From: Owenia fusiformis
Taxonomy: Eukaryota > Annelida > Polychaeta > Sabellida > Oweniidae
Direction: 5' to 3'
NCBI GenBank assembly: GCA_903813345.2
Contig: CAIIXF020000007.1
Location: 34,748,538-34,812,537 of the forward strand
DNA: 64,000 nucleotides
The position numbers and the translations under genes were made by a program. Shown here piece after piece: positions 35,395 to 49,300 of the stretch (positions are counted from its first letter, which is position 1; every line of letters begins with the position of its first letter). The notes beneath the pieces were generated by a model that worked only from the letters and a program-made list of their open reading frames with translations, was not told where the DNA came from and searched no databases.

Positions 35395-38300
35395 CTGAAA
35401 TCATAGGTTAACATTTGTTTCGAATTCTATGATACATGTGTGAAAATGTGACATAACAGAGTGAATCAAAGTTTGATCCGTTTTAGACTATTTGGGAATG
35501 GGAAGACTGCCATTTAAGCTTCTTTCCTAAGTGTTTGCGCATCAGATCAAGCGCATACCTTAAAACTTAATTTAAAAAATCATAAAAGACCTAACAGATT
35601 TTGCCAATTCATTTAGCGATTTTTTCGTAACCTTTTCATAAGAATAAATCTTACAATTATGAGAAGTCGCCTGTTTTCCATCTTACTCATTTCGTTTTGT
35701 CGCTCATTTGGAATGAATTACTTCCAGTTGTTGAAAAACATTTTCGATCATCAGTTGCTGAAAACTTACAGTGTTATTCTTACCTTTGAGTATCTTGGGT
35801 GCACATGCACATGAGTTGAAATCAAAGACACGGAACGTTTCTCCCTCGGGGCACATCTGGTAGATTGTTTTTCCATTAGGCACAGTCTGGTAGAAGAATG
35901 CATCCTCAATAATTCCGGGCCAATACCAAATGTTATCTTTGCAACATGCCTTTGGAGTATCTCCTCCGTATCTTTCATGTGACTTTTCTGGACAGTGATC
36001 TGATTAGAAGAAGACATTTGTTAATAATGTAATCTGTTAACATAATATCTAATTACTATCTCAACGAACGAGGTATACTAAAATATTCCGTCCGTTCGTA
36101 CTCGTCTGTTTACAAAGTTCAAGCAAAGTAGAACTTCAAAGGTCCAACTTACGCTTGCATGTTATTGTATTCATCCAATGGAAGAATCCGTCAGGCGACA
36201 ACTGGCGGTTGAATTTGCGAATGTTACCTCAGAAAATGGTGTCTCGGCTAAGAGCGCTTAGCTAAAACGTTTTAGGACCCTAGTCATAGCCAAGACGTCT
36301 TAGCGTTAAAACGTTTTACAAGCGAGTGTAAATCCATCGGTTTTAACCAAGAGCTCTTAGCTCGGTTTTTGCGTTGCGCCGAACGAAACATTTGAAACTT
36401 TCCATTTACATATGTTGCACGGTCCTTTCTTTTGTCTTATCCCTTGTTCCCAATATCATCCCAAAATTATCGAGAAGAACTTATTTTCCTGGCGATTTAT
36501 CATAATCCTAATTTATGCATAAAATCTTCCTGCTCTCTTTCATGCTTTTAACAATGCTGTCTTTAGGAAATATTTTTCTGAAACCGATGCATTCTTTAGT
36601 ACAAAGTATAGAAGCGGGAAAGGAAGAGCTATATTGACTGAACCGTCCTTCAGCCAGAACTGAAATGTTTTTTTTCATTTTACATGTATACGTATCTCAA
36701 AGACGTTTTACTTTAAAAACAGGTGTGAACTCAATCATATTTCGTAAGACGTCTTGAAAATGGTGGTGTAAACTCAACATAATTTTTCTACAACGACGTC
36801 TTGGAATGCCACCTGTAGTGCAAATAGGGCTACTATCTACGATCATTTCAAGTTCGATGATGACACTAAACTTACGAAAGTAATGGAGCTAGAATTCAGA
36901 ACAGAACCAAAAATATGAACTATAGCACGAAAGACACAAAACCAGGAACAGAAATTCCCCTCAATAATTCTAATAACGCAGATGCGAGTAGGTAGTTACC
37001 AGTTTACTAGCTCGTTCGGGTCAGATAGCATGTCGGGCATTTCATATTACCCTTATGTATCTAATAGTTATGCAAATAAAATATGTCCAGTAAAAGAAAA
37101 TGTTATCTGTCCATTACAAGAAATACAAGATATTTCACTTTTTGTGATTTTGTAACATGGGGTCTATGGGGAATCAACCCGAACAAGAAGTCACATTTTC
37201 AAGAAAAATTAAATTTCCAAAGTTGATAAACAGTTTTCGAAACCACATTTCTAGATGTTCTTGTATATAATTCAAATATGACATCACTTTGCCTGAAAGG
37301 AGTGGTATCTGAGAACTTGAATTCAACAATGTTTTTCTCTTAACCAATCATTGAAAACATTCTACAACAAAACACGGTATTTTATGTAATGTTGACTGAT
37401 TGAAAACAATTTAATGCGAAAATTATTTAGAAATATTTTAAATAACTGTTTTTGTTAACATTTTTTGGCTTTTTAGTGCAATTGTTTTTTGCTCTTTTCT
37501 ACCAATGAGAATGAAATAAAATGTCTTTATGAACCTCGTTGGAACAAAATAGCATATACAACATGTTTTTAGACCTCTCAATATTATAGTTATACAAAGG
37601 AATTTTTAGTTGATTTTAAAAAAGAATTCAAAAAACTAAAACAAAATCTCCTCAAAATAGATAAAAATCAAGATATTTCATTAACAAGATACTTTTTAAA
37701 ACCAACCAAAATTTTCTTTGTACAATTACAATATTGAGAGACCTAGACATGTTGTGTTTATGTCGTTTTGTTCCAATGAGGTTCGGAAAGATGTTTCATT
37801 TCATTATGGAAACAGGATACCAAGAACAAAACAAGTGTTTGATGTGTTTTCTAAAACAAAATAGATGGAACTATATATATATTTCAAATTATATTGTTTC
37901 CATTCAAAAGATGACCATTAAATTTACGATGTGTTTTTTTAGATTTTTTATGACTGGTTTAAGAGAAACGTGTGTTCAAAAATTTCTCCATATCGATACC
38001 ACTCCTTTGAATATTTGATGACGTAAATCAAGATTATTTCAATTCGCATATCTAGTCTATCGAGTGACTTTCTTTCATACTACTCCTTAATAATGGACAA
38101 AACTAGAATTTGCAAATTCAGTTTGGAACCCAAACACGGCCCAGATGCTTCAAAAGTAACAACAAATAAAAAAAACATCTGTCTTCAGCCAACGAATGGA
38201 CAATACAAGCAATGGAAAGACCTCCCGAATTTGTGAGAAGAAAAGAAAATACAATTTGAATTCATACATTCAAGAATAAACTAGACAAAGACACATGGAT

Positions 38301-40826
38301 GACCAAATGAAATTTGACCCCGATATTACAACATACAGTCAGAGGTAGCCGAGTGAACAGAACCTATTCTGAGGCTCTATCCTAAAATTGCGAAATACCT
38401 TTTGAACATTTTCTAATTTTAAAACCTATTTAAGAATCATGGTAACATCGAAACGGTTGGTCTGACAATAAACTTTACCTTATTTTACTTTCCACGTATA
38501 GAGATTAGATGATCCGGAAGATAAGTGCATGTATCATTGGCTTACGGACAACTCATCCCCTAGACAACTCATCCCTGGACAACTCATCCCCTAGACAACT
38601 CATCCCCTGGACATCTCATCCCCTAGACAACTCATCCCCTGGACATCTCATCCCCTAGACAACTCATCCCCTGGACAACTCATCCCCAAGACAACTCATC
38701 CCCTAGACAACTCATCCTTAATCACATGAAGCCAAATTGTTAAGTTTTTTTTGGGAAAATAAATATTTATCAAATACACTTTGAATCATTCTAAATATTA
38801 TTTTTCGCTTTATTGACACATAAAATGGTCAAACGGTGCCAATAAAACCTTCGTATTTTGTCCTTATAATACATGACTTATTATTTCATGACAAAAAATA
38901 AAGTTTTCTCTCTGCATTATTTTGAAACATGAACTTCAGTAACTTCATCTGTTACTGCTGTGAAAAAATATCTTTTGATTTAAGAATATTTGAACTATGA
39001 ACACACATATAATGACATCAAAGGAGCTTATGACATCAAAGGAGCTTCTTCAATGAATGTTAACATAATATTGAAATTGTATATCATAAGTAAAATTAAA
39101 GGTAAATATTTACAAAACAAATTACAGATTAATTGGTTGATAATCTCCTTGACAATACCATAGTAGTACCATGGTATATCATAGTTTTTTAAGCAATTTT
39201 CCAGATTTCCCCTCAAGAAAATCTTTGTTCACTTGTCAGTCAGAAGACAACAGAATCGTCGCTTTAATACCTTACTATTGTTATGTAAATAGAAAGAGTT
39301 AGAAGTGCAGATCTTAACCATTTTTTGAATTTCTGTTTACGTAACAAAAGTGAGGTATTAAATCGAGGATCGTGTTAATCATTTGAATAATATATGAATT
39401 AATAATATTACATTAAATTACTCAAACATGCCAAAGGATGAGTCGTCCAGGGGATGAGTTGTCCAGGAGATGAGTTGTCTAGGGGATGAGTTGTCCAGGG
39501 GATGAGTTGTCTAGGGGATGAGTTGTCTAGGGGATGAGTTGTCCAGGGGATGAGTTGTCTACAGGGATGAGTTGTCCAGGGATGAGTTGTCTAGGGGATG
39601 AGTTGTCCGGTTACCGTATCATTGACTGTATCTGGAAGGACAATCAACTGTTTAGTACAAATGCTCAAATACAAATAGGCTGAGTTTTTATACGAGGAAA
39701 CATCACATTGATTTCAGATGCAGTTTTGATAACATGCACATAAATTCTCATCCTAGAATTAACAGCAAAGGTTCCATATTGCGTTGTGTTGATCCAAAAT
39801 GTGTTTGAGAAAATATCATAAATATCACATCGACGATTTGACAGATGTGTGCTTGAAAAATTAAAAGTGGATTCCCATTAAAGATAACATTAAAGTTAGA
39901 TTCATTGTAGAGCAATCATCCAACAATTAATATGATCAAAATACCGTACCATTTTATTAAAGAGATTGATACGTTACCTTTAACATTTGAGAGTTCTTCC
40001 CTTAACCTCGAAAGTTCATCCTTCAAGTCATCATTCCTTGCATTGAGCCTCGCTTCCATTTTGGATAATTCAAATTTCAAGATTTTAGACATCTTTTGGT
40101 TCCAGTTCACACCTTCTACAAACTTGTCTGAAAAATCATGATAAAGGCATTGTAAATTGTGTTTTGATTATCCCCATAGTCGGTGAGCGGTTCTTCTTTT
40201 TGGTGTGATTCTTAATTGGTATATTTAACATTTGGATACTCAGCTTGAAGTGCTCATCGTGTGGTGTTTATTGTGCCCCACCCGACGTACACTGTACTAG
40301 ATTGAATAAAATGTTATTGCCTGGCTCTTTTTCAGTGATTTTAGTAATCTTAAAATCATCCCAAATTATTGCATTTCCTTGCTCATAAACTATAATTGTT
40401 TCTTAAAGCATTATTATTTGGGAGAATTCTAAAAATAAATGATCTAAAAACACCATTTGTAAGAAAAGGGTACCGGCTTCGTGGTTCTGGTGGGCTGACT
40501 TGACGAGTTTAATGAGTTACAAAGTTGTCTATTCAACATTCCATTATGGTCTTGATAAATATTATAATTTAAACTTAAAAACAGCGTTCAATAAGTTTAG
40601 AAATTATGGAATATTATTTTGCATTTTAATAATTAGAAATTGAGGAGCCTTATTTTATTGAAAAATTGTAAATATTGTAAGTGATCTATAATCAATGTAA
40701 ATGTACTTAACTTAAAACATATTTCCACTTACTGGTAAAGCTGAGCGTTCCTGCTACCGTTAGGAATCGAAATATAAATGATTTGAGCCAGTTTGTGTCA
40801 GTTTTTCTCTTCATTTTTGCATGCAT
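34745..40826 (-). CDS. Fibrinogen-related protein with coiled coil and six-cysteine module, 369 aa, four exons
   Basis: Coding exons on the minus strand are 40733-40826, 39978-40127, 35784-35999 and 34745-35394; all introns are phase 1 and the sum is 370 codons with stop. Residues 1-31 are a basic then hydrophobic leader (signal peptide or type II anchor). Residues 32-81 form a Lys/Glu/Leu coiled coil. Residues 82-153 contain six cysteines, including a CC pair and a terminal CxC. Residues 154-369 are a fibrinogen C-terminal domain: YNGHEDFERRTWDEYKHGFG, FSTKDVDN with the calcium-site aspartates, WWYSNCGANANL, and a final MKIKP. The usual GGGW after the first conserved cysteines is replaced by DEEW. 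Such proteins are typically oligomeric extracellular lectins of innate immunity or development; this role is inferred. Extra exons in the 4 kb gap cannot be excluded. Confidence 0.8.
35784..35999 (-). CDS. Fibrinogen-related gene, exon 3 (six-cysteine, chitin-binding-like module)
   Basis: Acceptor TTCTTCTAATCAG, donor AAAG|GTAAGA; 216 bp, phase 1 at both ends, so it is a shuffle-competent module. It reads HCPEKSHERYGG, ACCKDNIWYWPG, FYQTVPNG, MCPEGETF, SCACAP. The C-terminal half resembles type-2 chitin-binding modules of mollusc and brachiopod matrix proteins, but this is resemblance by eye. A different frame of the same strand is also open for 83 codons and is a shadow. Confidence 0.75.
36020..38530. 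other. Large intron of the fibrinogen-related gene
   Basis: No exon is evident. At 36236-36800, words such as AAAACGTTTTA, GACGTCTTAG and AAGAGCTCTTAGC recur on both strands and look like a decayed palindromic element. Part of 37085-37262 is shared with 58480-58655. Confidence 0.45.
37085..37262. repeat. Dispersed repeat, copy 1
   Basis: GTAAAAGAAAATGTTATCTG, GATATTTCACTTTTTGTGA and ACATGGGGTCTATGG recur, inverted, at 58480-58655 in the same order. Confidence 0.7.
38540..39615. mobile_element. 1.08-kb element with repeat-built inverted ends and 9-bp target duplication
   Basis: The left end is an array of ACAACTCATCCCCTAG/GG units (about 38547-38725). The right end is the inverse array GGATGAGTTGTC (about 39437-39610). 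GTATCATTG lies directly outside both ends (38531-38539, 39616-39624). The interior is AT-rich and non-coding. A 9-bp duplication with long repetitive ends suggests a Mutator-like or foldback type; the class is inference. Confidence 0.85.
39978..40127 (-). CDS. Fibrinogen-related gene, exon 2 (coiled coil)
   Basis: Acceptor GATTTTTCAG, donor AAAG|GTAACG; both ends phase 1. It encodes FELSKMEARLNARNDDLKD and DELSRLREEL, a heptad pattern that would drive oligomerisation. Confidence 0.75.
40733..40826 (-). CDS. Fibrinogen-related gene, exon 1 (leader)
   Basis: Two in-frame Met codons, at 40826 and 40814. The second gives a more typical leader (MKRKTDTNWLKSFIFRFL). The donor is ACCA|GTAAGT, phase 1. 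The 5' UTR is not determined. Confidence 0.6.
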
Positions 40827-40829
40827 ATG

Positions 40830-43269
40830 TTTCTATTCTGAGTTTATTTTGGTTTGAGTGTCTTACAATAATAGCTCATCGTTCATCCCTTTTATTTGTG
40901 TTGCAAATCACTCATTATTACATGTTGTGACTTTTTAATTGTGACATATTACATAAAATGATGAAATATATCAGAAAAGTCAATAAAGCTATCATAAGGT
41001 TACAATGATATTGTTGGTTTTGCATATAACTGTAATGAATCATTTAATGCAATAATTTTTTATATGTTCAACATAGTTCTATTAACTACTATCATGGGGT
41101 TTTAAAGCCCATGCTATTATAAAATATTACATTGCTCACCTTAAAAAGTAATGAATACCCGGACTATTGCCACGTTTTATATCATACAAGTAGCATGAAA
41201 AATGTCGGCTCGTAATGTCATTGGAGGGGCAGCAAATTATTAGATTGAAAAATCATCACTCTTGGATTTATTTCTTTTCACACTGTATTACATGTCATAC
41301 CAATTCTCGTAAAAGTCCCTGATTTGTGTTTCAGTTAGAAGGCGGTTATTTTTATGGAAATTCCCTTTTTTATTCTAATGATGTATGCGCTTAATTAAAT
41401 CCCAATTGTTTTTCCTTTGCGTTTTTCATACATTTTTTTAAGTTTCAGTATTACTTCAAATGTTACTTTTTAGAAGACCATATACTATAGTACACAGAAA
41501 TATTTTGTTTCAACTTATTTATACATTTATTTATAAATCATTTATTTGGTATTCCAAATACAGATGTACATATATACAAACAATTTCATAAAATTCTCCA
41601 TCTTTCTTGATTGTACATTGTACACAGACAGAGAGCACAATTATGCTATTAAAACACAGCAGGGTCTCTTGCTAAAGTCAGAGCAAGGAATTTAAAAAGT
41701 CATAACTATTCAATAATTATAATTTATTCAGTGACCACTAAATTGACCAAGGTATTTTGAAATGACCAAAAAGATTAGGAAAAGCCTGGCATTTCAAAAT
41801 GCAGCAAAAGATTTGTACTTTCATGATGACTTTATTTTTAATCATACATTGCACATGTCATAGACTATCTATGTATGGTAATCATTTTATTACTAAATAT
41901 GTAATTCACACTTGAGCCTCATTACGGCAAGGGGTACATGTAATTTGTCAAGGAAAAATGAAATGTCAGAGATTATCTCATAAAAATATATGAGACAGTA
42001 TGATTAAAAACAATGTTCTTTGCTAGCTGCAATGTATGTTTTTAAAGTAATCTCTAGCTTAAATTTCTTCACGAGTCACATTCACAAATGTAACAGATTG
42101 TCATACAGTAGCACAATTAAATCTGAATACATGAACACCGTTTTAAAGAAGGGCTCAAAAAAGTCACCAATTTTCCTGTCTCTTTTTATGAAAAGCCCAC
42201 TATTACACTTTATCCGATTTAGACAAACAGAATGTGTTTACTAGACAGGTTCTATGACATTTTGAAGTGATTGCATGTATAGGCAGCAATGCTCATATTC
42301 ACCTCAGCTCATTCATATTCCTTTCTACTCATATATATGATATAATGTTTTTTCACAATTCAAGTTAATTTACTTTCTATTCCAACATGTTTGTTCAAGC
42401 ATAATCACTTTAATTAACATTTGAGGCAATAAATAACAATAATTTAATTAGTGAGGAACAATTATAAATAATTTACAACATTAGGTGTATCGTTATGCCT
42501 CTCACTAGAACATTATTTTAGGACTTAACTCATACAGAAGGCAAGTCACTTTATCATACTGATAAGAATGATTCTCACATCATGTTATCTTGGGTAACAT
42601 GTAAATATACCTTATATTCGCAAACGCAACTAACGAATTCTGGCTACCTGATTAACCTATTAATTTTCATGAATTACTCATCAATTATCAAATTGGTGAA
42701 TCAACTACTGGGATGCACGGCAGGTACTATTCATGTTTAAATGAGTTTGTCCTCAAATTGCAATCAAACTAGTAGTCGCTAGCTGAAAGTTGCATTCGTG
42801 AATGCAAGCTTACTTAATAAAAATAAACCTGGACCAAATCAGATGATGGTCAATCAAGTTTCTAAATAAAATTGATTTTAGCTCGCCATTCTCAATATGT
42901 CTGTTGAATTTTTTTGTCAGCATACATATTGTAGCAATATTATATTTAAATCCAACACAACAACAGTGATGAACAACCCTGCTTGACCTGCCATCTATAT
43001 GACTCCTCTTAATAAAACCATGATGCATGGACGCATTTGCTCAAACAAAATGTTTATATCAGCAAATTGTTGGGATAATAGAGGTTAATAATAATCCTTT
43101 CTGGTTCAATCACTCAAATGGTTCCAAATACTGCAAGACATTTTCCGTGGCATCGTATATTCATCAGTAAAGTTTTGATACTGGATGTCCACATTTCATT
43201 ATGATCATCATTCATATTGCCATGTCATCATTATATGCTGTGATGTCATCAGTTGTTGCTGTGATGTCA
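40830..43269. other. Spacer between the fibrinogen-related gene promoter and the EAF 3' end
   Basis: AT-rich, no supported coding exon. It must contain the promoter of the minus-strand fibrinogen-related gene and the 3' UTR of EAF. Minus-strand AATAAA words occur around 41510-41550. Confidence 0.4.
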
Positions 43270-43325
43270 TCAATCACTGTCACTTCCTGATGAATCTGAG
43301 GAGTCGCTGAGCTGAAGATCATCCT
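43270..43325 (-). CDS. EAF: EAF exon 7 (terminal)
   Basis: The acceptor is TTTATTTTCAG. Encodes [17 protein letters not shown] then TGA, the diagnostic EAF tail (vertebrate EAF1 ends in a similar NDLQLSES motif followed by Ser/Asp). Confidence 0.9.
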
Positions 43326-46300
43326 CTGAAAATAAATCAATATCATATTTTAAAACAAAACCACTTTTTTTTATAAACAATATTCACATACTTCATTCCA
43401 TTAAGGAGAATACCTATGCATCTTTCACTAGTTATATCCTGAAGCATGATGGGAAAGAGAATATTTAATTTGTGAAAGTTTGAAGATGTTCTCTAAATCA
43501 ACAGATAAAACAGATGTGACATAACAGTACTTAGTAACAAATGTAGCTTGATATCGATGCATATGAATTATTTAAGTTATATTTGAAATGAGGTCAATAT
43601 GACCATACAATATATCATATCCTTTCTTGAAGTACTTATTGTGTTACTGATGCATATACGTGTAATAATATAAGCCTATGCATATAACATCAAGAAAATA
43701 CCATTTATAAGCTGCATTTTGGAAAGTAAATTAGATAATTTTAGTATTCCGCTAAGTTTCAAGAAATAAAAACAAAACAGTGAACATGAGATAAACCAAA
43801 TATCAAATATTTCCCCGATAGATATAACCTAAAATAATCTGATATTCTATGTATTATATCTGTTTTTTCAAACATGAGCTGAAGATTTGACTTAATGAAG
43901 GGGGTTGTGTTAGAATGTCAGTTTTGCCTACCTGAATTGGCGAACATGAAATAACAAGTCTATGCCAATAAAATGGATGTATGCTAACAGGATATTAATC
44001 TAATTCTAAGACTCTACAATACAACATATTTCCCGCTATCTTAGTTTCTATGTACATTGCAGAAACTACAATCCATGAATTCAGACAAAATGGTATAAAC
44101 GGTATAAATCAAATAATAAGTGACAAAAATCAACAATCTAAAAGTCATTTCAATCTTATTATCAGTTTCTCAGAACTCTTAATCTATTTCCAGAAACTTT
44201 TAATGATTATTTGAATTGAGTTAATAACCATTAGTTCAATCTGTTTCAAGAATTAAATGATTCATTTTACAATAACAACTGGAACAATGGCACTGCAACT
44301 CCATGCAGTAGCAAATCCAAACAAATGTTTTCCCAAATCCAAAACTTCTCATCTTTTGTAGTGTTTTGTATTCATTTCATTTCTTGCATCATCTTGAATA
44401 TCATGCTATATGAATCTGAAACTTAACAGTTTACTGGAGTGATCTTGACATGTAGAGAGTCATTCTGCCTTCAATTTGAATGTGTAATATTCTTATTGAA
44501 GAGATATAAAAAAAACTTTTATCTCTTATAATATATTTTTCAACCAAAGATGAAGAAAAAAGATCAGTTGCCTTATTAATGTTGTTGTTGTTGTACATCG
44601 TAATCTAAACATTGTATTTATGTTCTTTCTATCATAAACAAAAAGAATATAAATCAATATAAAATGACAGAAATATAAATCAATGAAGTAAATAAAATAA
44701 GCATATTTCATAGTAAGATTAAAGTCAAACAGGGTTCTACGCTATAAGGTTAAAGGCACCATAAAAGTTAAGACCACTTTGGATTACTTTTCAACTTATT
44801 TTTTTGAATAACTTTTTCTTTGAAATATTGTGAATTTATTTCAAATAAGATTTTAGTTGTCATGTACATATATTGTCAAACAATAATTTACATCAACACA
44901 TAACATACACCCTGGGCTTAACCATGGGCTAAGTGCAGGAAAATGGTCCAGAGAATAAAAGCATGAGAATTTAGTTCCTTATTGAATCCAATGGTACATA
45001 AATATTTACAACATGATAAAAACTACAAAACAAACCAAAATATACAAGAGTTAGACCAGGCACATATCATTTTATTTTCCATATAATGTCCCAAGCAATG
45101 TGGTCCTTCAATCGCTGATCTTGAAGATTCAAAGTTGTCATGGAAACTGTAAGGAAGATGTATTTACTTTTTTGGGTAAAATAACACCTCACACACCTTC
45201 ATCAATCATCATTGACAATTGAGTAAATATTATGCAAAAATAGTTATTAAGAACAAAGAAACATTTATAAAGGTTGTTCTGATGCATGTAAATCAACCCT
45301 TATCATATCAATCTATCATGATTACAAGTCTCTCTTGTCTATTACCTTTCTATTGATTCTAGCTTCGATGGCAATATTGTCAATGGGTTATAATTACATC
45401 CACTAAAAGCTGAAACTTGTATTTTAGAGTAGGTCAATAGACTAGCTTGTTCGTTTATTTGATTTAATCAGTTCATTAATATGTTCTTCTTATCTTTCAA
45501 AACACATTTGGTCTAAAGTAAATCCTAAGTATTGACAAACACAAAAATATTTTTCCAATTTGATCAATCATTTGAGATAAGTTAAAGTTTAAAAGCATTT
45601 TCACAGAAATAATACATTATTCTAAAAACAGAATGATGCGTGGGATTCTTACTAATGTAATTACACCTCCATTAATATGCTTCCTAGTAAATTGATAAAG
45701 GAAATGCAGCTCAGCTGTTCTGAAAGCATTATGCCTTATGAAGACAATTAGATGGCGCTATAGCGATCACAACCTCACATAAATGATATCATGGATATAC
45801 ATCAGCAACCAGAAGTTTCGAAAACATTCAAGTGAACAATGTACACCAGACCAGTCATGCAAAATTAATTTTTTAAATCTACGTAAAATTACTAGTTATA
45901 TTTATCATAATCAAATACACTGCAACAGCTTATGAAGACTACTAAACAAAACTTAGACATGCGTGGCAACAACAAAAAGTGATTAATTAACTCATTGTTG
46001 GTATAAAACTAGAGTAAGTTGTCTGAAACAAGTCTTAAACAGAAGGATATAAAAATAGCTTTCATCTATTAATAATTCAATCTTCTTTGAGGATGTATAA
46101 ATCCATGAAGTATTACACTTGAGACAACAGAGAAAGAAATGTAGGTTTTAAGACATTATGCGTTGAATGAAATATCACAATATTGTAACTTGATGAAAAC
46201 TTAATTAAAAACATCGGAAAATAGTATTTATCCAATAATTCAAAACAATATGGAAACAAAAGGTGTAAAAGAAATTTACTGCAAACACATCTAATTCTCA

Positions 46301-49300
46301 AATTGAATTACTGTAAACACATGCAATCAGGATTACATGGAGTATATATGAGAACATAGATAAAGGAAACAGATCAAAACAACTTCCACCACAAGAACGA
46401 AGAAGAACAATTCAATCATGAATGAGACAAGCCATATTCAAAATGAAATGCATGTGAATCTTAAACAGAAAACATTTGAAATCCATAATCTTGGATATGT
46501 AGTGGGTCAGATAATCCTGATGCTGTGGATATGTGGCGGAAATGGACTGATTTTGGTTTCTTATAGGCGTAGTGAGCGACTTAGAACAGTCACAAATTTT
46601 TTCATCTTGCAGTTATCGATAGCCGATTTTAGTGTTGGGATACTTATGCCTATGCATATAACTATGTATATCTGGCCAAGGATTATAAGCTACACATATG
46701 TTTGTTTGTTGCGTTATTGTTCACTTTTGGTAACCATGACAACATCTGTATTGTGCCTTCTAGTGATGACAATTGACAGATACATAGCCATATTTAAGCC
46801 ACTAAGGTATCAGACAATAATGTCCAAATCACGAGCATCAGTTGCGATTGTTGCATCATGGACATACGCATTTATCCTTGCATTAATTATACCTTTCATA
46901 TGGTACAACCATGACTGGGCATCTGAAGATGACGACGAATGTAGAATGCTTGGTATTTTACACCTTGAACTTTTCCAGTTCATAGCGCTGCCTCAATTTT
47001 TTCTCATTGCATTCGTAATCATATTCTTATACATCAAAATATTTCATTTAGCTTATGTTCAATCAAAAATAATGGAGAAAGAATTCCTGATGGTGAATAG
47101 GATTCATAGAAGTGGAATAAAGTCTGTTAAAAAATTCAAGAAAGATGTATCGTTATCTAAAACTGCTGTGATTGTATTGGGGTTATTTCTTGGGTCGTGG
47201 CTGCCCTTTATCATTATACTGGTGCTGCAAGTATATGGAAATATGGTGACTGACAATTTCCTAATCACATTGAGGGGATTCGCAACATTGCTCGCAATAT
47301 GCAACTCAGGAATGAACCCAATTATTTATGCATCTAGGATGAGAGATTTTAGAATTGAATTTAAGAAGATTCTAAACATAAAACAGAATCAGGTGGATGT
47401 TTTGAAGCAGACTATCAGTACGGGACATATTCACTAGTGGTGTCATGTATGCGAAACATTCACTATTGCATTGGGATCAAATACAGGACACATTTACTAG
47501 TGGCATCATGTTAAGGACACATTCACGAGTGGCATAATTTATTACGTTTCAGGCACAGGGTATTTTTATTGCTGCAGCCAAAGAAAGAAAATATTCAGTA
47601 GCAATATCAAGAAAGACCATTATGTTGTACACTGCAGTTAGGACACACTGACTTGTATTGTGATTTAATCCTTAACGATAAACTTGAGAACCATTAAGTA
47701 TTGAACATTTTCCCCAGAGCTAATGCATATGTTGCATTAGTTTGAGGAACCATGATCATATGGATGCAAAAACTAATCTTACAATTAAGGATTATAATGT
47801 AAATGAGAAAACAGCAGTACAAACCTAAATATTCACCGTAATCTAATGCCTTGGTCACGTTTGCTCTGATTTTCACTACGGCGCCCTATCGATTGAGTAT
47901 TTTGTTCAAAATTGAATACAATAATGAGCAAAACAGTAAATTGGCCAGGCACTAGCCGATGGATCGGAGCAAATGTGACCCAGGCATAATTGATTAATAA
48001 TAACCACTGATTACGAGAGACTTAAGTCCAAAAGGGGTTTTAATTGTTATTCAAATATCCACAAATATACTTAAAATAAAGTATTCATACAACACACTGA
48101 ATTAGCATTTAGTTTTTTGTCTCACACTAGGGCCATTAAAATAATCAATGCAATTACATGTTATCTGAGAACAAGTTCGCCTAATGGATTATATACATGA
48201 CAATACATTTGACAGCATTTTATCTTGTGTATTGTCTATCTTTCATTGTTTCATGTTAGTTTATATATCATGCAAAAGTGTTGTACCAGACAGTCATGTA
48301 TTGCAGAAGTCATGCCAGTCATATTTTCCAATGTTATATTACAATGTATATAAATGTATTTGTCATATACTTTGAGAGCTTGAATGTAAACATCATTTAA
48401 TTTACTTATTGATAACACGAGAATGGAGATTTCAAAACCATTAAGTGCATTCACTAATCTTGCAATAATTTTGCATTTTGTGCTTTCTGAATAAAATATT
48501 CTACTTTCAAAGTGAAGTAAATCTTTAACATTTTTCATTGTGTCAGACCATTAATATTTCATTTTGAAAGGCCATAACTTAAAGATTGTGTTAATGTCCT
48601 TCATATGCTACCAGCTGATGTGAAACGATCCATTAGTGCCATTAGCTTTATTATTGAAGGACAATTGAAGAGAAATATAAGTCAATATATGCTAGTATTA
48701 TTAGAAATACTATTGTTTGGATTGAAGCATTCTGGCAACCTCTTCCTGAGTGTATTGCACAAAATGTAAAAGCAGTGAATATCCATTTTTAACAATCAAC
48801 TAAAACAGGTTTCATGGTAAAACACTGTTTCATTGGAGTGTTTGCCTAGAAGTCCTTTTCATGACCACACCCACCAATGCAAAGATTGATTGGTTCATAT
48901 AAAACAGTATGCTTAAAGAAGATGTCCTGCCTTTATTAACTGTAGGAACTCTTGGTAAAGATCCAGCCTATTTATTCTTATGATGAATGGAAGTTTCAAT
49001 ACAAGGACTGCGATCTATAGATGTCATTGCTGAATTTATAATCTTAGTTATATAGGGTTCTTCATCTTTTATTAAACAAGGTTTTAGATTCAGTCAATTA
49101 GAACCATGAGATAAAAGAAGAAAAGAAAGGGGTGCAATCAGTTCGCTCACATTGATGCAAACTCAAAAATTGCACTCCCCTTGACAATTGCTAGCTACAC
49201 CCCTGATTATCTTTAGTCTATGATTTTGTATTGCTGCTACTTCATTGCATCCCCATAGATGAATTGTACTCCTGTCTTGATGTCTCGATGAAGGTTCAAA

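Noticed and set aside
35766-36017. 83-codon minus-strand frame starting MSSSNQ
   Set aside because: It is a shifted reading of the cysteine-rich exon at 35784-35999; the spliced phase-1 frame gives the coherent protein.
38547-39610. Repeat-spacer array of ACAACTCATCCCC units
   Set aside because: There are no variable spacers, and the two arrays are inverted ends of one element with a 9-bp duplication.
47104-47304. Minus-strand frame opposite the first GPCR, and similarly 52230-52493 opposite the second
   Set aside because: Antisense shadows of the receptor coding sequences.
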